From Nymphaea colorata (taxonomy: Eukaryota; Streptophyta; Magnoliopsida; Nymphaeales; Nymphaeaceae), in the NCBI RefSeq assembly GCF_008831285.2, contig NC_045140.1, forward strand, positions 13,433,036-13,497,035: DNA of 64,000 nucleotides. Direction: 5' to 3'. A program made the position numbers and the translations under genes. Positions 53,101-64,000 of the stretch are shown here, piece by piece. Under the pieces are notes generated by a model, which did no database searches, was not told where the DNA came from, and saw only the letters and a program-made list of their open reading frames with translations. Positions within the stretch are counted from its first letter, which is position 1, and every line of letters begins with the position of its first letter.

Positions 53101-56100
53101 AATAGAAACACACACAAAAAATAAATCCGTACAATGCTGATAAAGGACAGAGATAGAAGAACAAAGAAAACAAGTCACCCAAAATTTTAGCAACCATGAT
53201 AAGGCAACTCACAGCTAGCCTAAAGGTACAATGTTATTGCTATCTAGCAAAAATAGGAGGACAAGTACTAAATTACATAAACACCACAAAATACTAGTCC
53301 AACAGAGGTAGCGAAGCTATTCCTGTCCCTCTAGAGAATTAATAGCATCGATTCAAAGCATTATTGCACCCCTGAAGTAAATGTTCATGACCTTCATGCA
53401 TTATTCAACAACATAACTGTTCACCATGAATATACAGACACCCAGACCCTTTTCACCTCATGAAAGTAGATTTCAAACAAAATCCTAATTTTTATATGAT
53501 GGCCATAGGGATGTCAAGATGTCATCCAGGCCTGCATCGTGCAACAGAAACACATAATTTAAGGTTCAATACAAATAGTGAAAATTCAATTAAAGCAAAA
53601 AATCAATCGGAGATCCACTGAATCAACTTAGTTGGCAACGGGCTTGATGAATGTGTCACAACAAACATACAGCAGCACTCGTGCATTGATTTTAGTATCC
53701 AAATCTAAATCAGGATGAACCTCAATACCTACAATGTATATCCAATAAAGCAAGTATCTAATAAAATAACACAAACATGTGCCCCCATTGAATGTGAGAA
53801 GTTGCTACTGAGTTCCTTAAACTAATCAAAAAGACTTTTAATTTTCATCTGAAATGGATTCAGGGTGCAGGTGACACTTCTTGAGAAAGCTCGGGTGTGG
53901 GTGCAGCAACGATACATTGTGCATGTCTTTTTGTGTGTGTGTGTTAAAGAGAGGGAGAGAGTTAAAAGCAAAAAGAAGCTTTTTTTAAATTGTAAAATAA
54001 TCCTGTTCGTGTAAATTGTAATAAAAAGATAACTTCAAAAGTAAAAGCATAAAATGTCAAAAAGAAACTTTTCATAAACTGTAAAATGATTCACTTTCTG
54101 GATCTTTTCTTTGTGCCCTTTCTTTGTGTCTCCCTCCATTGATGGTTGAACCATGCATGCGGCCACTACTCCTCCTACTGCAGATAGGTTCCCTTCTTCT
54201 TCATTTTTCTCCTTCACCTTCCTCCTTACTTCTCCACTTTCTCCTTCTCGCCTCTTTATTCTGTTCTTTTTGTGAATTTTCGCACACCCAAGCAGCACTG
54301 GTATATGCATTGCATTCACACGGGCTAAGATCCCAAACAGGTGTGTCTATGTCACTAGAGAACAGTCATTAACTGGACGAAGTACATCTAGATAGATAAG
54401 TTCTGAAGGTCTATTTGCTTAACACTGTACTTCTTTATATGGTTGCCTTGGAACTTTTCCATGTTGACACCATAGCCACAAGTGTCGTTCTCGGTTTTTA
54501 TCGGCAAGGTTTTCCTCAGGTATTTATCATTAAAGTTGTTTTTTTAGGAAAATTTTAGGACAATCTCTGAGTTTTTTTAAAAATTAAAAAAATCAAAATG
54601 CCAGTCAAAAAATGAAAAACTAATAAATATTGTATTGCATTTAGGAGGTCATGTTAAATACTTAAAACAAGAGGAAATAAGACAATGAAACAAAATTTGA
54701 AAAAAAAATAAAAAACAGAAAGTAAAATTAAAAAATAAATGAAAAAATAGTGAAAAATCGCCATAAATTGCTATAAAATTATTTTATCATTTTTTTTTAA
54801 AATATCACAATATTTTCCTGTTTTTATCGTTTCTTTTCTTTTTCCGTTAATATCATGAAATTTTCAAAAATATCACAATATTTGTGGGTATGGTTGATGT
54901 TGCGTAGAGAGGTAGAGAAGAGGGAGAAGAGAGGAACAAGAGGAGAGAAGAGAGAATAGGTAGCTGTCCTCAATCAGTCGACTGCTCCTTTTCATTAGAC
55001 TAAATAATGATTAGGATTAAGTTTAACCCTTTACATAAAGAGTCCAACAAAATTTAAAAATTCTGAAAGCTACCTCATATAAAACTCCAAAATACATAAC
55101 ACTTTTAAAAGCCAAAGTAGCACGTTTCCTCAACACTCCCCCTCAAGCTGGAGCATAGATGTCGATCATGCTCAGCTTGCTACAACACTTCATAAAACTG
55201 GATATCGGAAGAGCGTTGGTGAATATATCTGCAGGTTGGTCTTCTGAAGCAACACACTCAGTAGAAATAATTCCTGCATGAACCAAGTCTCTAATGTAAT
55301 GACAATCAACCTCAATATGTTTGGTACGTTCGTGGAAGACTGGATTATTTGCTATATAAGTAGTTGCTTTATTATCACACTGCATTTTTATAGGCAATTA
55401 TACCTGAATTCCAAGACCTTCTAGCATGCCTCTCACCCACGTGATTTCAGTGGCTGTTTGGGCCATGGCTCGATATTCTGACTCTGCACTCGATCGAGGT
55501 ACAACAGCTTGCTTTTTACTTCTCCAAGAGACTAAGTTACCACCAACAAAGATACAGAATCCTGTAGTGGACTTTCTATCATCAATTGAGTATGCATAAT
55601 CAGCATCAGAATAAGCTTCTATATAAAGTGAGGTGCTTCTTCTAAATAATAGACCCTTTCCAGGGAAACCTTTTAGAAATTTTAGCAATAACATAGCTAT
55701 ATCTCAATGGGCTTTCCTTGGCTTATCCATAAATTGACTTAGCTTTCCCACACCAAATGATATATCTGGTCTAGTAATCATTACATATAATAGCTTTCCA
55801 ATGAGAGACCGATATGATTTGCTATCAACAGGTTCAGATTCATCATCATATAAATGAGTGCGAGAATTCATAAGAATAGAAGCTGGTTTAGTTTCTGTCA
55901 TACCCGTTTCGTGTAGCAAATCAAGAACATATTTCTTTTGAGAAAGAACTAGACCATCTTTACTTCTTGCCACTTCTATCCCCAAGAATTAACGTAGAGC
56001 GCCAAGATCTTTAGTAACAGAATGATGTTGTAAATACTTCTTTGTGTCTTGTATTTCTTGTTCATTATCACCGGTTAAAATAATATCATCCACATATATC

Positions 56101-59100
56101 ACCATAACAACCATACCTCTTGAAGTCCTTTTTATGAACAATGAATGATCTAAAGATGATCTCTAAAACTCAAACTTAGACACAACGTCACACAACTTCT
56201 GAAACCATGCTCTAGGACTCTCTTTGAAACCATATATAGCCTTATTTAACAAACATACCTTGGTACACTCCTCCTGTTTCTCAAAGCCGGGTGGCTACTG
56301 CATATAAACCACTTCAGTTAAATCCCCATACAGAAAGGTATTTTTAACATCGAGTTGGTACATGTTCCAACCATAATAAATTGCAACAGATATAATGAGT
56401 CTTATAGTGCCCAAATGTGCAACAAGAGAGAAAGTTTCAAAGAAGTCAACACCATAAGTCTGTGTGTACCCTTTTGCTACCAAGCGTGCCTTGTAGCGCT
56501 CAACAGCACCATCTGAGTTGTACTTGATAGTAAAAACTCATTTCGAGCCAACAATATCTGCCCCAGAAGGAGGTTCAACGAGATACCAAGTGTGATGCGA
56601 TATTAGAGAATCCATCTCCTCCTTCATAGCCTTGTACCACTTAGAGTCCAACATAACTTGTGCATGTGAAATAGGAATGGATGTAGCTAACAAGACATCA
56701 ATAAATTTTCACATATGATCTCCCACATGAGCTGTACTAACAAACTTAGAAAGAGGATGAATAGTGCATTGTCTAGTCCCTTTACGTAGTGCAATAGGTA
56801 AGTCATCAGAAACAGGAGCATCAAGGGAATACTCAGGCATGTCATGTAATTCATATCTACTTACCTCCCGAGAGCAAGATGGTGCAGGGTCATTAGATGA
56901 TGGATTCCTTCTTGAATACGTGAGAGGAGGATCTTTAAACCATGGAATGGAGGGAGTGGAACAGGTGGGTGATGATGAAAGAGGAAAAGACTCAAGTGGA
57001 ATTGGAGGAATTGAGAGAGGAACACAAGAGGGCATCTTAGATTTTGTATATGAAGGACTTACAGGAAAGAATGGAGACGACTCGAGAAAGGTTACGTCGG
57101 CACTGACAAACTCTCGATTATATATAGGATCTAGGCATCGATACCCCTTTTGATTTTTAGAGTATCCCACAAACACACATTTAGTTGCTTGAGCAGCTAG
57201 CTTATCTCAATTGGGACCAAGTTTATGTACAAAACATGTGCACCCAAATATTCGTGGGGGTAAAGAAAATAAAGCTCTATTTGACTAGAGAATTTGTATT
57301 GGGATTTTGTCATCTATGGAAGATGATGGCATTCTATTTATTAGGTAACATGCAGTCAAAATTGCATCTCTCCAAAATTTGGAAGGCATATGAGAATGCA
57401 TCATGATTGTGTGGGCTACATCCAACAAATGGCGATGTTTTCTTTCAACTACACCATTTTGTTGAGATGTGTGGGGGCAGGTAAAATGTGCCACAATACT
57501 ATGGGATTTATAGAATTCAAGTGACAGGATTTGAACTCGAGAGCATTGTCAGTGTGAACAACCTTGACACAGGAATTAAATTGAGTTTTTATTTCCAATA
57601 TGAAAGATTTCAAGATACAAAGAGCTTCAGTTCTGTCTTTCATCAAGAACACCCAAGTGACATAAGAAAAATCATCAACAATGGAAAGATAATAACGAAA
57701 CAACAACCGACTTGGAACCCGACTCGGCCCCCAAACATCAACGTGAACTAAATCAAACAGATATTGACTAGACTAACTTTGACTCGATGGAAAAGAAGTG
57801 CGACTATGCTTGCCCAATTGACAAGCTTCACATTCAATGGACATTGTGGAAGGAATCTGAGGACATAGCAGACAAAGTTTAGCAAATGATGGATGACCCA
57901 ATCTGAGATGCCACTGGAAGGCACTTGAAGAAGAATCTACTAAGAATGACACCTCCTTATTGGATGTATCCAAGATGTATATTTCATCTATCTCATGGCC
58001 TCCACCAATCTTCCTCCCACTCGATAGGTCCTGAAATACACAAGTACCCGAGTCAAAATAACTCTACAATTCATCTCTTTAGTTAGTTTGCTTACAGATA
58101 ACAAATTCTTCAGGAATTCAGAAGTATATAACACATCATGAACATGTAAAGATGGAGAAAGATAAGCATCTCCATGTCCTTCTACTAGCGATAGTCTTCC
58201 ATCCGCCAACCGAACATGTTGTGGTGAATCAAATTTCTGCTGGTTTGAAACACTAGTATCTCCACAAAAGTGTTTAGAGGCTCCAGAATCAATTATCCAA
58301 CAACATTTAGAAGTAGTTTTACCTGCAGAGTATGCTGAACTTGTGACAGCTATAGATGTGGATGATGTAGAAGAAGTAGCATTAGATCTATGCTCCATAA
58401 TTAGATCAATTTCAGCTGGACTTAAATTAAGAGATGTAGCATCTACTGAAGCAGCAGCGGGATTCAGCTTAGGAGCTATACTGATAGACTGTGTGTTTGG
58501 AGTAGAACCAGATGAAGATGTCACAGTCAAAGAAGTGGATGAATTAGGTTTACCCACTTTGTTCCAGCACCTATCTTCTAAGTGATCGAGACGACCACAA
58601 TATGTGCACTGAAGTCTCCCACGTCCTCCAGAACCTTGACCTCTTCCTCTACCACGGGAAGAGTATAGTACACTTCTTCCTCCTCCAAATGAAGCAAGGG
58701 CAGAAGGCTGTGAGTTGTTTGATGATGGAGGAAGAGTAACAGCCAATCTGTTTAGTCTATTGAAGGCCTCATCAAGATCAGATTTCCTGTAAGCATTTGT
58801 GCCTCGGAAGCAGTCATCAAAAGATAGTCCAGCAAGAAATTTAACCACAATCATTTGCTCCATGTGAGATTTGAGACAATGCTTATAGGGCGGTTTTAAG
58901 GAATTCATCTTTTCATAAGTAAACTTCAACTTTGTAAAGTATTTCGTCAAATCCATGTCTCCTTACTGCATTTGTAACAATTCTTGTTGAACCTGTAAAA
59001 TTTTGCTGATGTTTTTATCTTGAGAGTATGTCTGTCGAAGAGAATTCCACATATCTTTGGTTGTATTATAATAACAAAGCCCTGCTGCAATGTGAGGCTG

Positions 59101-62100
59101 AGTGCTATTCATAAGCCAAGCACTAATAATGTTGTTTTCTTCCTCCCACCGTGCATATTTACCAGTCTTTTCAATTGGTTCATCTTCTTCCAGTATATAT
59201 TTCTTCCCATGTCCAACGACTGACAACATGAAGGTTCTAGCCCATACATCATAGTTGGTTCCATCAAGTTTGATAGTAGATCCAAACGTGAATGGATTGG
59301 AGAAAGCTTTGTATTCAACACTTGCCTCTATGTGTTGATTTCCAGATTCAGATCTGTTGGCACCGTGATAAAATCTCAAAAGTTCTCGGTAGACTAAGTA
59401 TTGACAAAAAGAAATCAAGCCAATCACCAACGGAGAAGAAAATCTCTGCAATTGTAATCTCTGAAGCCCCACGATAGACCAATTGCTATAGAAATACTAC
59501 ACAAATTTCCAGATGCAGATTGCTAGCAGCCAACGTGCACAGGTTTGACAACAAGATTCAATACCAACCTGTCTGCTGCGCACAACTTCACTGATGTTTA
59601 AACTAAGAGGATCCACCAGGCATCACACGACCAAGCAGATCAGTTCACCTGGTTTAAACTTCTTCAAGGGCAGCACACAACTAGGCAGATCAGAGTTTCT
59701 CTGATCTGAAACTCTTTATCACAGCAACTGAATAATATCTAGTACACGGCAACATGTAGATCTGAACAACGACATCATATTTGATTTTTTTTCAGCAATC
59801 TGAATCAGATCTGATACACCACAACTAGATCTGAATGACGACATCAGATTTAGTTTTCAGCAACCTTACGACTTTGATAGCAACATAAGGGTGTTAATCA
59901 TGTTTTACATGTTAAACGTGATTAACCCCTTTCCACCAAACATTCCACCATATCCTTTGAAGGCAGCAACAACTTTAGACATCCAACCTTGTCATGAATG
60001 AGGGGATGAGAAAAAGAGAAGATGGGGAGCCGCATGAAACCCTAGATGCCACAGTCCTAGGTCTTCCGCTCTGATACCATGTGCGTAGAGAGGTAGAGAA
60101 GAGAGAATAGGTAGAAGTCCTCAATCAGTCGGCTGCTCCTTTTCATTAGACTAAATAATGATTAGGGTTAAGTTTAACCCTTTACATAAAGAGTCCAACA
60201 AAATTTAAAAATTCTGAAAGCTACCTCATATAAAACTCCAAAATACATAACACTTTTAAAAGCCAAAGTAGCACGTTTCCTCAATAGTTGACACTCCACA
60301 TGGTGTCATTCTGGAATTCTATTGTTTGGAAGTTTGGCATACATTTAAAGCTTTTAGTTCACCAGTTTATAGGAAACATGCTACCAAACCAGTGGAAATC
60401 TTGAATACAAAAAGATGCATGTTCATTACAAAGACTGCACTTGCTTAGAAAGAATCATACAAACTTGTTTAGCTGTTCTACATAAGGTCGGGTGATTTTA
60501 TTAATAACAGAGGCATCTTAAGTGAATTAAGTGAAGGGAGAGGGATACAAAAACAAATACCGAAAGGACATGGTATTTCCAGATGACCATGGAAGATAGC
60601 ATACCTTGTCATATCCACCATCATTAGCCTCTTCTTTTCCAGTTTGAAACAACTGCTCTTTTCTTAGTCCAATTACTCCAGAATGCTTTCCATAGAAGAT
60701 CAATCCACATGTATTGGCTTTGGAAGTCACATTCAATTGGATTCTATTAGTATCTTTAGACTTTCTTCTTTCACTCCAAGGTACTCTAGATGACCATTCC
60801 TATTAAACATCTTTCCATCCTCTACAATCACCATTTTCTGATTCCTAGACATAGTAAGTTAACATGTTGCATGATATCTTTAGTTGAATGTGTATTGAAC
60901 TCTTGCTGAAAAGAAAAGTATCAAGTTATCATGTGCTACAATTTTTCTCCTTTACCATCACTGGTTGGTTCTCTGTGCAAGTTCCCAAAGACAAAAAGGA
61001 AAACGTTGTTCCATCTGCTACAAAAAGCCTACAACGACCTCCCAATGCATATTTTTGTAACATTGTCCAGCATGCAGCCAGACGGCTTTTTGCAATGTCC
61101 ACTCCAGTTAGCAAACCTGAGCTGCCAAGAAGTTCAGCAAGCATGCATAATTTTGCACCTGATATAGAGAAAATATGGCAATCAGATGTTGGCCTGGAGC
61201 ACAAGCAAAAAATGTATAAACTATAAAGCATGCCTAAAACGGATCAATCATGCTTAATTATGCAGATTTAAATGGATGAATGTCAATGCAAGATACAAAA
61301 AGTATAGTGTTGTCATTTGAGTCATAACTCCACATATTCATTAATTTGCTATGGTAATCAGTTTATATGTTATCTTTTGCTATATATTAGTCCATATTTT
61401 TCTCTTGATGTTAAAAACTTTAGTACTATAATTCTTTCTTTGATTTTTTAACTAACTGATAATTTTTCATGCTTACAACTGGTGTCCCTATTGAAGTAAT
61501 CTAATCATGCTTGTACTGGTTGTTACTGAACAACAACTATTACTTTATTTTGCATTATAACTTGTGAGCATAATTCTTCTTATTTAGTAGTTTGTGGGTC
61601 TTTCTTCAAAGTACAGTTCACCAAAACAAAGGTAAAAGAATGTAGTTGCAAGCTTGAAAACATAGAAATGTTAAAAGTTAAAACAATATAATGACCAACC
61701 ATTAGTTACTATGGTAGATCAGCAAATTTGCAACTCATCTCTTCTATTTTCCACGTGATTGAACTGCTGCTGATTTTGTTTCCCTTAAAGTTGCCAGTTT
61801 CCTTTCTCTTCAATGTCAACCACAATTAGACATCAATATGTTAATTTGGCTTTTAGCATATATCTTTCATGGTGCCAGTAGAGCTTCCACATGCAGATGA
61901 ACCTTGAACAGGTCTGAAAGTCATATAACTGCTTAAGCTTTGGGCTTGCACACTGGTTGTGCGTTGAAGAACTTAAAATACAGTTTTTATTGACAAGTTG
62001 CCTTGGCCTTTAGAATCCACCATGCACTATGTCATCACAATTCAGTATTCCACTTTGATCCATGTTTACGCCAACAAATAACAATATGTTTAAATGAAAA

Positions 62101-63806
62101 ATATGGAAAATTTCTCACCCTTCCATTAATGTATGATCAAAGCTGATGAAAAATAGCTAGATATAATTAGCTCTTCTAACTCGTCTAAAAGAGAACCAAT
62201 AATTTTAGAAAAGCCAATGCACTTTGGTTTTTTAAGGTTCATTTCATAATAAAATTCTTTGAGGAACAAAAAACTATATACTTTTACAAGTTACAACTAT
62301 ACCAGGTATCCTACAGTGCATTTGTTTTCATTTGAAGTCTGCAGCACGGAATAACATTGGTCTGATATTAGCTTCCTGCATCACTTTAGACAAACAATTT
62401 TTGTTTATCAATTATCATGTATTGATACTTCTTATGGTTCGTGGACTTGTGTGGTTAAGAAAGCCTTGTTATTGCCAGGCAGGCCCCTCTTTCGGGTCTT
62501 TGATGCCATTGATAGATTAAATTGTAACTGCTATAAAAATGCAATAAATCAATCACTAGACAATTATAAGAAAATAAAGTACATCAAATTATTAGTTGTT
62601 ATAATTCACAATCGCATAAAAGATTTGATGCTGTTATACACTATAATAGTTTATTAAATATTGCATAATATATGAACTTTCTCTCGTTATGCCAAATTTC
62701 CAACTATTTTCAACGAGGATGATCCATCTTTATCTCACGACTGATGACTTCTGGCAATATTTTGTGCAATTAATCTAGTATGAGTTTGTGTCTTTCTTTT
62801 GTTATCTTCTACAAGACTTGTAAGGAGCACTACATAATAGTTGATGGGATAACACAGTAAGACCTTAAAGACTAAAACTTTATATCATGAGGAAAGAATA
62901 ATGTATCACATCAAGTACTCATGTATTGGAAGTTGCTACAGACTTATTATTTTTAGCTTTTCTGCTAGAACTTATTTGGGCTAAATTTCATTTGGTTTAT
63001 ATGCAATACAATTCATAATCACGTTCCTCTTTGTCAGATATGCACTTTAACATGATTAACATGTTTAAACCATTGTCACAACAAAAACTTTTGGTGATAT
63101 ATTTCTCAGGCATAAAAATTTAGATAATTTAAAAATTGAAAGTAATAATAGAACCACAAAAATCTGAATTTTGAAACATGATAAAGTTCAAAACAGGTAA
63201 TGTTGAAACAAACTACGAAAAGATTAAGATATATTAAAAAAATTATTATTGAAAAAGCAATAAAATCAATTTTTTTGTGGCATTTTTTTCAAAATCACGT
63301 AAAGTTTGTAGGTTATTTATAACATGGACAGATGCACTCTTTAGATTGTCAAGTTTTAAACTTAGTTTAATTATCTGCAGGTCCTCATAGCATATATTTT
63401 CAATTACTGTGTCTTCTCTTCTCATATCTAGTGTCATTTACTCTAGCAAATGGCTTTTCAACAACTAACTTTTTACTGAATTTTTATATTTTTTTATCTT
63501 TTTTAAAATTTTCAAAAAAAAAATTTTACCACATATTACATTCTGTTATAGCCTTACATTGCACTCAACTTGTATAACTTATTACACTTTGTAACATATT
63601 GTGAAAATCAGTTAAATTGTAGAAATTGGAAAAGGAGAATTGATGGGGAGCAACAAATCTTTGAAGAAACATAAAAATAGTAGAATGGAATCGTCATATA
63701 ACGACATCAAGTTACCTGGAGCAGCACAAAGATCAAGAATGTGATCCCCTGGCAAAACATTTAATGCCGTGACAGCAGCTCCAGATGCAGCATCAATTCC
63801 ATATAT
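50191..63806 (-). CDS. NSUN/RsmB-family RNA (cytosine-5) methyltransferase, 3' seven exons
   Basis: Exons read on the minus strand: 63716-63806 ([14 protein letters not shown] ... DLCAAPG, the SAM-binding motif I), 60956-61158 ([33 protein letters not shown]), 60605-60799 ([17 protein letters not shown]), 52959-53090 ([12 protein letters not shown], motif IV), 51794-51861 ([20 protein letters not shown], motif VI with the catalytic Cys), 51604-51665 ([14 protein letters not shown]) and 50191-50321 ([17 protein letters not shown], ending [12 protein letters not shown] and TAA). Phases match at every junction with no stop, so the gene is probably functional. The start lies beyond the right edge. 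This family methylates cytosines of tRNA or rRNA using S-adenosylmethionine; the exact substrate is unknown. Motif IV reads DAEC instead of the common DAPC. Donors after 52959 and 51604 are GC. A copia element sits in the intron 53091-60604. Confidence 0.88.
52030..52255. repeat. Perfect 113-bp tandem duplication in an NSUN intron
   Basis: AAATTTTAAAGAGTG... to ...ACAGATGCACA occurs twice in a row (offset 113) without a mismatch that I can see. It lies in the intron between exons 52959-53090 and 51794-51861. Complete identity implies a recent event or an assembly artefact. Confidence 0.95.
54898..55135 (-). repeat. 3' LTR of copia D
   Basis: At 238 bp it is about 31 bp longer than its partner at 60080-60286. 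It carries an extra purine-rich stretch (GAGGGAGAAGAGAGGAAC) that the other lacks. Confidence 0.95.
55143..57980 (-). pseudogene. Copia D integrase, RT and RNase H
   Basis: Minus-strand blocks in order: integrase zinc domain ([10 protein letters not shown] ... CEACQLGKH, 57973-57773), core ([29 protein letters not shown], 57706-57285), then a linker with [12 protein letters not shown] (56830-56760). RT follows with [17 protein letters not shown] (about 56480), [24 protein letters not shown] (about 56090), [11 protein letters not shown], and RNase H with [10 protein letters not shown] and [11 protein letters not shown]. The polyprotein ends near 55143. Frame changes and stops separate the blocks, for example after SSQS at 57773 and before 55985. 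The first catalytic Asp region of integrase is poorly preserved. Confidence 0.85.
57988..59472 (-). pseudogene. Copia D gag and protease
   Basis: Gag starts near 59472 (minus). The segment with [17 protein letters not shown] and [10 protein letters not shown] is followed by a TAA at 58963-58965. After it the frame reopens with [12 protein letters not shown] and LAGLSFDD, an [14 protein letters not shown] basic stretch, the zinc knuckle [14 protein letters not shown] and the protease site [13 protein letters not shown], then [13 protein letters not shown]. The single TAA and downstream frame changes stop full-length translation. Confidence 0.88.
60080..60286 (-). repeat. 5' LTR of copia D
   Basis: It is 207 bp. 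It starts TGTGCGTAGAG after the primer-site complement and ends CCTCAATA, where the partner has CCTCAACA. Confidence 0.95.
61159..63715 (-). other. NSUN intron without recognised insert
   Basis: A/T-rich intron between the DLCAAPG and AKLCML exons. No repeat element or gene was recognised in its 2.5 kb. Confidence 0.7.
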
Positions 63807-64000
63807 CTAAATTGAATCAACAAAATCTACTTAGTAACATATATTAAAAAAACAATATTAAAATCAATATGATAAATGCAGTAGTTATAATATAAATATG
63901 TGTGAGTGTTTGTGTTTGTGTATGTATGTTTTTTTTTAACCACGGTATGGGACAACACAAGACATGCCCTTGAAAGTAGATTACACTCCTTGTATTGCAA

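Larger units (their letters stand above)
54898..60286 (-). mobile_element. Ty1/copia element D inside an NSUN intron
   Basis: The LTRs are at 54898-55135 and 60080-60286. The target duplication GTTGA lies at 54893-54897 and 60287-60291. The primer-site complement GCTCTGATACCA is 60068-60079, and the polypurine tract complement CTCCCCCTCAAG is 55136-55147. It is 5389 bp long and oriented like its host gene. It belongs to the family of the fragment at 1-602. The coding region is degraded by stops and frame changes. Confidence 0.95.

Noticed and set aside
54035-54372. Two overlapping open frames in the NSUN intron
   Set aside because: Ordinary intronic sequence with a purine/pyrimidine bias; no family resemblance.
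53091-60604. NSUN gene broken by the copia insertion
   Set aside because: The insertion lies wholly inside an intron and the flanking exons (GGYDK and VLVDAEC) join in frame.

Overview
The window is nuclear DNA from a flowering plant. It holds spliced genes with plant-type introns, Ty1/copia LTR retrotransposons primed by initiator tRNA-Met (primer site TGGTATCAGAGC), microsatellites, a nuclear copy of plastid trnV-UAC, and broken copies of a plant-specific C-type cyclin-dependent kinase (CDKC). The species cannot be named from the sequence alone. Most of the window is repeat or pseudogene. The only gene that looks intact is an NSUN-family RNA cytosine-5 methyltransferase on the minus strand at the right end.

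Layout. 1-602: 5' end (leader plus LTR) of a minus-strand copia element that continues out of the left edge. 603-2357: AT-rich, gene-free, with a (TA)n tract. 2358-5490: a long block with LTR-like ends, perhaps a solo LTR, with an internal 272-bp tandem duplication. 5493-6440: AT-rich low complexity. 6440-9672: an unusual tandem array built from the palindrome ACACTATAGTGT, interrupted by a plastid-derived insert (7304-7825) and a second island (8571-8823). 9676-30613 and 30859-41901: two long direct copies (units A and B) of a segment carrying a CDKC pseudogene that lacks its 5' exon(s), followed by about 79 bp of a third copy (41902-41980). Unit A is longer because a copia element (14687-24020, minus strand) sits in a kinase intron, with another copia (15916-20514, plus strand) nested inside it. 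A 236-bp GC-rich element separates units A and B. 43976-49102: a full-length plus-strand copia related to the nested one. 50191-63806: seven exons of the NSUN gene, with a copia (54898-60286, minus strand) inside one intron.

History read from the sequence. The kinase segment was 5'-truncated, and probably already frame-shifted, before it duplicated, because A and B share those lesions; each copy then gained its own. The copia in A arrived after the duplication (B has the empty site) and later received the nested copia. All four bounded copia elements have matching 5-bp target-site duplications (TCTGG, CATCA, AGTTA, GTTGA) and all carry disabling mutations. The NSUN reading frame stays open through every exon seen, although two of its donor sites read GC instead of GT.
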